DNA from: Neocallimastix lanati (nom. inval.)
Lineage: Eukaryota; Neocallimastigomycota; Neocallimastigomycetes; Neocallimastigales; Neocallimastigaceae
DNA: 13,224 nt
NCBI GenBank assembly: GCA_016946835.1
Contig: JACVTC010000013.1
Location: 1,878,501-1,891,724, forward strand
Reading direction: 5' to 3'
Made by a program: the position numbers and the translations under genes
The notes under the pieces: generated by a model
What the model was told of the DNA's origin: nothing
The model's input: the letters and a program-made list of their open reading frames with translations, nothing else
The model's database searches: none
Shown here: positions 7,715 through 13,224 of the stretch, piece by piece
Layout: the number at the start of each line of letters is the position of its first letter
Position numbering within the stretch: the first letter of the stretch is position 1

Positions 7715-8340
7715 ACACAATAATGATACAATTAATTTAAAAAGTATCATAAAATATGGGAAAAGCAAGAGGGAATTAATCAAGAAATATCGTATTTATG
7801 AAATAGTATAATAATTATTATATATTTATATAATACACTCAAATTATTATTTTAGAATATAATGTTCATTTTATTATGTTTATTTATTAAAATTATTCAC
7901 TTTATTATATTTATTTATTCAAATAATTATTCACTATTATTCATTCTCAATTAATACATTTCAATAAAAATAAAAACACAACATTTTTTTATATAATTAA
8001 AACTTCCTAATTTTTATCTTATTATTCTCTATATTATTATTATTTAAAATTTGTACTTTTACATAATTAATTATATTATATATATTTTTATAATAAACTT
8101 ATATTAATAATAAAATAATAAAATAATTTTATAATATTATATCTTATTAAATATTAATTTTAACTTATTTAGAAAATATTAATAATAAAATTATTTACAA
8201 TAATATTTAAAATAATAATTATATCACTTTACATTCTTATTAAATATCTCGTATCAATATGTTATGGTTCGAGGAATTCAAAAAAAAAATTATATAATAT
8301 TAAAACACAAAAAAAAAAATTTTATTCTTTCACAATAATT
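7715..8340. other. AT-rich spacer without recognisable genes
   Basis: Both strands were read and only short frames and A/T homopolymers are seen. A small purine-rich patch (about 7758-7775, GGGAAAAGCAAGAGGGA) and a GC-richer patch at 8260-8279 have no assignable role. Confidence 0.6.
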
Positions 8341-8343
8341 TTT

Positions 8344-8511
8344 ATTTATTTATTATATTTTTATTTTAATTTTTATTTTATTTTTATTATTATTTTTATT
8401 TATTTATTTTATTTTTATTTTATTTTTATTATTATTTTTATTTATTTATTTTATTTTTATTTTATTTTTATTATTATTTTTATTTATTTTTATTTATTTT
8501 TTTTTATTTAT
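8344..8511. repeat. Tandem repeat, 42-bp period
   Basis: The marker ATTATTATTTTT begins at 8386, 8428 and 8470, exactly 42 bp apart. The material between is a fixed order of TTTA, TTTTA and TTTTTA blocks. Flanking sequence to about 8560 is a looser T/A repeat that ends in a long pyrimidine run. Confidence 0.8.
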
Positions 8512-8589
8512 TTATTTTTTTTTATTTATTTATTTTTATTATTTCTATTTTTATTTTCTTTTTTTTTTTTTTTTTCTCTCCCCTAAAAA

Positions 8590-8678
8590 GGGGTTCCAAG
8601 GTAGTCAATTTATATCTTTTTGAAGATATAAAAGTAGCAAAGCCTCTGGAAGTAGTTGAAGAGATGGAAAAACAATAG
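8590..8678 (+). other. Coding-like island, possible terminal exon or gene fragment
   Basis: This island of roughly 90 nt is much richer in G and C than its surroundings. One plus-strand frame from 8592 reads 28 residues, starting GSKVVNLYLFEDI and ending VVEEMEKQ, then TAG at 8676-8678; an AATAAA lies about 35 nt further on. It is preceded by a long pyrimidine tract and CCCCTAAAAAG, which resembles a 3' splice site. No upstream exon can be identified in the repeat to the left. The opposite strand is also open here, so the direction is not certain. It contains a perfect 8-bp hairpin (8611-8618/8623-8630). I do not recognise the peptide. Confidence 0.25.
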
Positions 8679-9018
8679 ATTTTTAAATCTTATTGATTAT
8701 TTCCTTATTGTAATAAATAGAAATTTTATTATTTCCTAATATTCAAATTAACCAAAATAAATCTATAATATAAAAGATGCATTATAGATAAGAATTAAAC
8801 AAAAAAAAGAGAAGCAGTATTACAATAAAATTGAATACTTTAACTTAATTTTGATACTAATTTAATATGTAATCTTATATATTAATTTGAATGACATAAT
8901 AGAAAATAAAATACATTTATTAATATATGAAAAATCTTTTACAATTTTAAATACAGAAAAATTTATTTTATTTATTTCTTTCATTTCAATTATTTCTTAA
9001 TTCGAAAGACAGAAATAT
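8679..9018. other. AT-rich spacer without recognisable genes
   Basis: No frame of note is present on either strand. The only structure is an imperfect hairpin at about 8673-8693 (CAATAGATTT/AAATCTTATTG) directly after the coding-like island. Confidence 0.5.
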
Positions 9019-9311
9019 TGATAAAGTTATTTAAGTTGTTTATATACAGGAATTATTCCTTATTTAGAAAAATAATACTAAAAGTAATTAGTACTATGTT
9101 ATTTCTAAACTCTCATAAATTTAATTTACCTTTATAAGGAATGAACATAAATTTAAATTAAATTTTATGTATAAACTTAAATTTTCAGATCAAATAATAT
9201 AGTAAAATTATTAATGTAAAGAATACATAAATTTATTAATATTTTAAAAATCACATTGACTATATTAAAAGGTTTTTAATAAGAATCAATTTATTACTTC
9301 ATTCTTTATCA
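9019..9311 (-). repeat. Element B candidate 3' LTR (293 bp)
   Basis: The right edge is set by the G-rich tract of element B: on the coding strand TGATAAAG begins directly after it. The left edge is proposed where CTTTATCA ends (plus-strand TGATAAAG at 9019-9026), giving TG...CA ends and an 8-bp perfect terminal inverted repeat. The size is close to that of element A's LTR. A TATA-like TGTATATAAA lies near its far end. The partner LTR would be beyond 13224, so the left edge is unproven. Confidence 0.5.
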
Positions 9312-9325
9312 CGATGCCCCCGCTA
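9312..9325 (-). other. Element B polypurine tract
   Basis: The coding strand reads TAGCGGGGGCATCG nine bases after the integrase TAG stop and directly before the proposed LTR. A five-G run in this AT-rich setting and this position fit the plus-strand primer. It is less purely purine than element A's tract. Confidence 0.65.
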
Positions 9326-9334
9326 AGACTCAAG

Positions 9335-11239
9335 CTATATTGTAGCTGAGTTATATTTTACTATATTTTTGAGGTGTACATTCCGATTTAATAATATTCC
9401 TGAATTTGGATCAGCTAACGTAACTGTATTAAACTTTTTCTTGATTACTTTTAAAGGTCCATTAAAATAAGGTTCTAGTTTAGTTCTACTAAAGTTTCTA
9501 ACTAGGACTAAATCTCCCTCCTTGATTTCCTTAGCCTGATTCATACTTTGTTTTTCTTCTCGTCTAACAGCCCAATATTTATTTGCATTTTTCACATTTT
9601 CTGATGCTTCTATGGTCCATCTATAATGAGATATAAACTTTTCCAATAGAATTTCATCAGAAGATTTATTTATACCTTTAGTCGGTCTTGCAGCTATATC
9701 AAAAGGTTGTTGGTCTTCACGACCATAAACTAATTCAAAACTAGAATGGTTAGTGGTACTATTTTTAACAGTTCTTAAAGCCCAGAGAGCAGAGGGTAAT
9801 ACCTCATCCCAATCTTTATTTTTCGTCCCAAGCAATCTAAGGAGTTTACCAATTTCTTTATTACGATTTTCCGTAAGTCCATTAGATTCGGGATGATATG
9901 TTGTAACAAATTTTATATATACATCATATAGATCTAAAAATATTTTAGTCATATCTGATGTAAATTGGGCACCATTATCGGTGGTAATTACTTGGGGAAC
10001 TCCATGACGAGAAAATACGTTAATAAGGAACTTAATTACGTCTTTAGAAGTGATATTTTCAGTGGGTTCTGCTTCTACCCACTTAGTGAAATAATCAACA
10101 GCTACTATTATATATTGATTATTACTTCTAGTTTTAACCAGTGGACCGATAATGTCCAAACCAAGATGTACAAAAGGTCCTTCCACTTTAGTAGGTAGAT
10201 TTTCTGTAGGCTCTGGATAAGGTTGTGGTCGATTTAATTGACATTTTTCACACTTACTGACAACACGTTTAACATCATTCACCATGTCGTTCCAATAATA
10301 ACTCTTACGTAAACGTTGATAAGTCTTATAATAACCATCGTGTCCAATATTATGAGCCTCTAATATTAATTTTATTCTTTCATTAAGATCGGTTACTAAT
10401 TTTCTATAATTGTTACCATCAATAAAGTAGTCAATACCATCAATAGTGGTGAATTTTTCATTGATAAAATCATGTATTACTTTGGATAATAAGGCTTCAT
10501 TTTCATCATTCGTAATATCATGGTTAATTATTTTCGTAGCTAAAACTACATTTTCTTTATTATTTTTCATTCGGGATAGGGCATCAGCAAGCACATTCTT
10601 TTTACCGGTTTCATATCTAATGTCTACACCAAGCATACTAGCTGTTAAACACCATCTAGTTTGCCTTGCATTATGTGGTTCCTTATTTTTGAACAACCCT
10701 AGTAACGGTTTATGGTCCGTATATACAATAGTTGGTATTGGATTTCCATCTATATACGGTTTTAATTTAGTTATACAATAATATAGGGCAGCACCTTCTA
10801 GGTCCGTTATACCATAATGCTTTTCTGCTCTGGTCAAACTTCTACTAATAAAGTGAATAGGGTGTTCTTTTCCAGTTTCATTATCTTTTTGTAATAACAC
10901 ACCTCCTATTCCATCATAAGAAGCATCGGTACGTATAATAAATTCTTTATCAAACTGAGGGAAACTTAATATGGGTGCATTTATTAGTTTTTCTTTCAGT
11001 ACTTCAAACGATTTTTGGTGTTCACTAGTCCAAACATACTTCACACCTTTCCTTAATAATTTACACAAACACGCAGTAATTTGTGAATATTTATCGATGA
11101 AATTTCTATAGTATCCAACAGCTCCTAAAAATGAACGTAATTCATGGATGTCCTGAGGGGGTTTCCAATCTCTGATAACCTCGATTTTACTATCAAGAGG
11201 TTTTAAGCCTTTAGTGGTTACTCTATGCCCCAAAAACAT
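9335..11239 (-). CDS. pol: Element B Pol, C-terminal part: RT end, RNase H, integrase
   Basis: An open frame of 634 codons ends in TAG. The first Met (11239) is internal to RT, not a real start: MFLGHRVTTKGL is the conserved block after the palm, joined to upstream sequence across a one-base insertion. RNase H acids are D105 (RTDAS), E148 (DLEGA), D175 (YTDHK) and D219 (LADALSR). The integrase finger is H296, H300, C330, C333. The catalytic triad is D362, D421 and E457, with 35 residues between the last two. A GPLKVI segment near residue 600 takes the GPY/F place, and the protein stops about 40 residues later with no chromodomain. All catalytic residues are kept over nearly 2 kb without a break, in contrast to the region upstream. 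Confidence 0.93.
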   Translation of the reverse strand: MFLGHRVTTKGLKPLDSKIEVIRDWKPPQDIHELRSFLGAVGYYRNFIDKYSQITACLCKLLRKGVKYVWTSEHQKSFEVLKEKLINAPILSFPQFDKEFIIRTDASYDGIGGVLLQKDNETGKEHPIHFISRSLTRAEKHYGITDLEGAALYYCITKLKPYIDGNPIPTIVYTDHKPLLGLFKNKEPHNARQTRWCLTASMLGVDIRYETGKKNVLADALSRMKNNKENVVLATKIINHDITNDENEALLSKVIHDFINEKFTTIDGIDYFIDGNNYRKLVTDLNERIKLILEAHNIGHDGYYKTYQRLRKSYYWNDMVNDVKRVVSKCEKCQLNRPQPYPEPTENLPTKVEGPFVHLGLDIIGPLVKTRSNNQYIIVAVDYFTKWVEAEPTENITSKDVIKFLINVFSRHGVPQVITTDNGAQFTSDMTKIFLDLYDVYIKFVTTYHPESNGLTENRNKEIGKLLRLLGTKNKDWDEVLPSALWALRTVKNSTTNHSSFELVYGREDQQPFDIAARPTKGINKSSDEILLEKFISHYRWTIEASENVKNANKYWAVRREEKQSMNQAKEIKEGDLVLVRNFSRTKLEPYFNGPLKVIKKKFNTVTLADPNSGILLNRNVHLKNIVKYNSATI

Positions 11240-11530
11240 TCACTTCTGTTTTCATGAAGTGACACTTTTCAATATTAAGTTTTAATCTATTTTCTTTGAG
11301 TATGGATAAAACTTGTGAATATGTTGGAGGTGTTCTTCAACTGTTTTAGAGTATATAAGTATATCATCGATAAAATTATAAACACACTTTCCTATTAAAG
11401 GAAATAGGATTCTATTCATTTCTCTTTGAAAGGTTGCAGGAGCGTTGGTTAAACCAAATGGCATAACTTTAAATTGGTAGTTACCAAACTTAGTGGTGAA
11501 AGTTGTTATACCAATACTTTCTTCCTCCAT
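11240..11530 (-). pseudogene. pol: Element B RT central fragment (FIDD)
   Basis: This stretch carries EEESIGITTFTTKFGNYQFKV-type sequence, the VMPFGLTNAPATFQ block and the active-site box as NFIDDILIYS. Phe replaces the usual Tyr of YxDD, while both Asp are kept. A missing base at about 11312 (CAAG/TTTTATCC) sends this frame to an early TAA at 11282, and the thumb region continues to about 11240 in a second frame (LNIEKCHFMKTEV). An extra base near 11240 then switches into the long downstream frame. The upstream border is a missing T at about 11530. Confidence 0.85.
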
Positions 11531-11940
11531 TAAATTTGGTGATATCCAGAGTATAAGTCAATGGTAGTGAAGATAGTTGCACCATTGAGACTATCAAAAA
11601 TTTCATCAATGTATGGTATAGAATAAGAATCCTTTATAGTAGAATCATTAACCTTCCTATAATCTACACACATACGCCATTTCCCATTAGGCTTTGGTAC
11701 TAGAACAATAGGCGAAGACCATTCAGAATTTGAAGGCTCAATTAACTTTTTATTAATTAACTTAGTTAATTCTTCCTTTAAAATATCTGTCTTTAATTTT
11801 GTTAGCCGATAAGCTCTTTGTTTTATAGGTTTGGTACCAGCTTTTAGATTTATTTTGTGTGGTGAAAGCAATGATGGTGTTAATTCCTCAGACGACGTAG
11901 CAACAATTTCTATATTGTCCTCTAATAGGTGTATTATATC
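11530..11940 (-). pseudogene. pol: Element B RT N-terminal fragment
   Basis: The frame is open from about 11952 to 11530, with the meaningful reading from 11940. It begins DIIHLLEDNIEIV, then TPSLLSPHKINL, KPIKQRAYRL, an SPIVLVPKPNGKWRMCVDYRK block (RT fingers) and DLYSGYHQI, which holds the first catalytic Asp. It ends in TAA because the run in CAAATTTAATGG is one T short; the next RT block is in the neighbouring frame. There is no Met near its left end, as expected for the middle of a polyprotein. Confidence 0.87.
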
Positions 11941-11941
11941 A

Positions 11942-12142
11942 GTTCTATATTTTCATTTAGAGTATTCATAAATATTGTATTATGTATATATTCCATAGGT
12001 GGTAATCCTTCTAATTTCTTTAATTCCCCACCAGCATATTTTTCCTTACTATTATCCTCAAGTAATTTGTTAACACTACAAATATATTTTTCGTCAATTG
12101 CAGAATATTTATTGGTGTAATAGAACTGATAGTATCATCCAT
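11942..12142 (-). pseudogene. Element B protease-RT linker, in two frames
   Basis: From 12142 one frame reads MDDTISSITPINI to about 12104. After a missing base, another frame from about 12101 reads AIDEKYICSVNKLLEDN and continues through GGELKKLEGLPPMEYIHN to about 11942, where a further missing base joins RT. The composition is protein-like and the ends abut the neighbouring pieces, so I take it as the linker between protease and RT. It has no recognised domain. Confidence 0.6.
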
Positions 12143-12143
12143 G

Positions 12144-12509
12144 TTATTTACATAAGCAATTATTTAAGGGATTAATAAATAATCTATTATCAACTATAGT
12201 TTTTAAATTAATTAGCATGTCATAAAATGGTTCCTCTTTTTCTACAATTCGGAAATCAATTAACAATGAAAGCTCATTAATTTTCACAGGTATCCTAACG
12301 ACTATTCCTTCAGAGTATTCATCGTCTCTAGTGGCAAGCATTATTCTACCACAACTATGACCAACAACGGTATATTGGTATGGTAGAGAATTATAATATT
12401 TTTGTGACATAATATTTAAATTACTACACGTATCAATATGTAATTTTCCAGATACACCATCAACAGAGGCATCTACCATTGCAATATCCTCCTCTGTTAT
12501 TTCTGTACT
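12144..12509 (-). pseudogene. Element B protease-like domain with Asp-Thr-Cys motif
   Basis: The frame is open from 12509 (STEITEEDIAMVDA) to TAA at 12144. After VSGKLHIDTCSNLNIMSQKYY come alternating hydrophobic strands (RIMLATRDDEYSEGIVVRIP, LLIDFRIVEKEEPFYDMLIN), the order expected of a retropepsin lying just before RT. The usual Asp-Ser/Thr-Gly is DTC here (D16-T17-C18 from the Met at 12479), so the Gly is replaced by Cys. The Asp needed for catalysis is present. The closing region FYDMLINLKTI stands where ILG-type sequence is usual. The identification rests on motif position and fold pattern, not a strong family match. Confidence 0.65.
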
Positions 12510-12927
12510 TTACTTTTATAGTTATGATCAACATTATTAACTAATGTTGTAGTAGCAACTACATTATTATAGCGCCAACAACATTAGTGGTGGCTTTTAC
12601 TAGTTTTAAACCTTGGAAAACTTGACTTCTTATTTTAGGCGCAGCATTCCAAAGCTGTCCAAAGGTAATATTACACTTGGTATTGTTTAAATCATCCCAT
12701 ACATCATATTCCTTATAATTAGAAAGCATTTTAATAATTCGATTTACCCGAGGTATTTTCATACTATTATTATTATCATTATATTTATTATTATTAATAC
12801 CATCTGTATTAATTAATTTATTCAATATATTTTTATTATTCGTTACATGATTATTATCGATAATAGTTTCATTATTATTAATATTAATAGTATTATTATT
12901 ATTAATATCATTTACGACTGGGGTTTT
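12510..12927 (-). pseudogene. Element B Gag/Pol linker segment upstream of protease
   Basis: The main frame runs from about 12927 to TAG at 12559. It has an Asn-rich part (about 12760-12906, AAT repeats) and then a conserved-looking block: KIPRVNRIIKMLSNY, YDVWDDLNNTKCNITFGQLW, APKIRSQVFQGLK. From memory, blocks of this kind lie directly before the protease in many fungal Gypsy polyproteins, but I cannot confirm this here. After a missing base at about 12558 another frame continues VATTTLVNNVDHNYKSK to about 12510, where a further missing base leads into the protease frame. Confidence 0.6.
12764..12906. repeat. ATT/AAT trinucleotide-rich tract
   Basis: An imperfect run of TAT/ATT units on the plus strand is read as Asn with Thr, Ile and Asp on the minus strand of element B. 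Confidence 0.7.
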
Positions 12928-13224
12928 CTAATAGTTCCATTGTTTCTATTATTAGGATTACTAGTATTTATTATTATTTTGTCTTTTTTCTTTCTCTAGT
13001 TTGGTTAATTTCCCTTGGAGCTTCTACATTATCAACTTTTGAAGTTATTTCCTCTTATTAGTAATTAAGTTTACATTAGACTGACTGGATGATGCAGTTT
13101 CGAATTCTTTAGAATTAGTACTAGATTTCAAAAATCTTTCTTTATCACGTATTGCTTTTCAATTTTCTTTTCTTTATTGATATTTGGTTGCATAATTATT
13201 GATGTTTGCAACTGTTTCTTATGA
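12928..13224 (-). pseudogene. Element B polar Gag/linker remnant in several frames
   Basis: Short frames follow each other with one-base offsets. About 13223-13160 includes MQPNINKEKKIEK from the ATG at 13193. About 13155-13054 reads AIRDKERFLKSSTNSKEF. About 13051-12985 reads EITSKVDNVEAPREINQTRE. About 12983-12924 reads DKIIINTSNPNNRNNG. The product is charged and rich in Asn, Lys and Ser, with no identifiable domain. It runs off the window, and the first frame is open upstream of the ATG, so the true start is unknown. Confidence 0.5.

Larger units (their letters stand above)
9019..13224 (-). mobile_element. Element B: second Ty3/Gypsy retrotransposon, 5' part outside the window
   Basis: Minus-strand order is Asn-rich Gag/linker region, protease-like domain, RT, RNase H, integrase, PPT, LTR. 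RT-RNaseH-INT order again gives Ty3/Gypsy. It differs from element A in its protease motif (DTC), its RT box (FIDD), a shorter integrase tail with no chromodomain, and unrelated non-coding sequence, so it is another lineage and not a copy. The frame is continuous from 11239 to 9335 but changes about twelve times between 13224 and 11239, each time by one base. The capsid domain, 5' LTR and primer site would lie to the right of this window. Confidence 0.88.

Noticed and set aside
8635-8680. tRNA gene, from an A-box-like TAGCAAAGC
   Set aside because: There is no B box at a suitable distance and no cloverleaf can be drawn.
9965-10198. Plus-strand open frame opposite the integrase of element B
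   Set aside because: It is the shadow of a strong minus-strand coding frame with catalytic motifs.
10446-10781. Plus-strand open frame with hydrophobic stretches
   Set aside because: It lies opposite RNase H of element B; the apparent membrane segments are the complement of polar codons.
11929-12120. Plus-strand open frame
   Set aside because: It is the shadow of the element B protease-RT linker, whose minus-strand reading is protein-like across frame changes.
1069-13224. Elements A and B as two copies of one family
   Set aside because: Protease motif, RT box, integrase tail, PPT and LTR all differ.

Overview
This is an extremely AT-rich eukaryotic window made almost entirely of LTR retrotransposon sequence. 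I find no host gene that I can name. The organism is most likely an early-diverging fungus with an AT-rich genome. The reasons are two Ty3/Gypsy polyproteins of fungal Tf/chromovirus-like style, asparagine and lysine runs written in AAT/AAA codons, intergenic (TAAAA)n and poly(T) tracts, and use of TAA, TAG and TGA as stops. An amoebozoan with a similar base composition cannot be excluded. This taxonomic call is inference.

Layout, left to right. 1-640 is a composite minisatellite: a fixed core of about 35 nt alternating with variable (TAAAA)n blocks, decaying to the right. 641-1068 is non-coding. 1069-7669 is element A, a chromodomain Ty3/Gypsy element on the minus strand. It has two 267-bp LTRs that read as identical, a purine-rich PPT beside the 3' LTR, a 51-nt A tract at the pol stop, and Gag (6921-5848). 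A textbook -1 ribosomal frameshift signal sits at the gag stop. Pol runs protease, lysine-rich linker, RT, RNase H, integrase, chromodomain and is broken by two single-base deletions in RT. 7670-9018 is AT-rich spacer with a 42-bp tandem repeat and one small coding-like island (about 8590-8678). About 9019 to beyond 13224 is element B, a second minus-strand Ty3/Gypsy element of a different lineage. It has no chromodomain, an Asp-Thr-Cys protease motif and FIDD in RT. Only its 3' part is in the window. RNase H and integrase are intact, but the region upstream is cut by about a dozen one-base frame changes.

How the parts work together. In each element the Gag-type protein forms the particle, the protease matures it, RT/RNase H copies the RNA using the PPT as plus-strand primer, and integrase inserts the cDNA. 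In element A the frameshift signal would set the Gag:Gag-Pol ratio, the LTR carries an overlapping G-box/CRE site that could bring host bZIP/bHLH control, and the chromodomain could guide insertion to marked chromatin.

The most interesting observations are the complete -1 frameshift cassette, the identical LTRs with no target-site duplication, a tRNA-like primer-site sequence on the outer side of the left LTR with none inside the right LTR, and a one-base-indel pattern that looks more like consensus error than ageing. I see no new defence or metabolic system.
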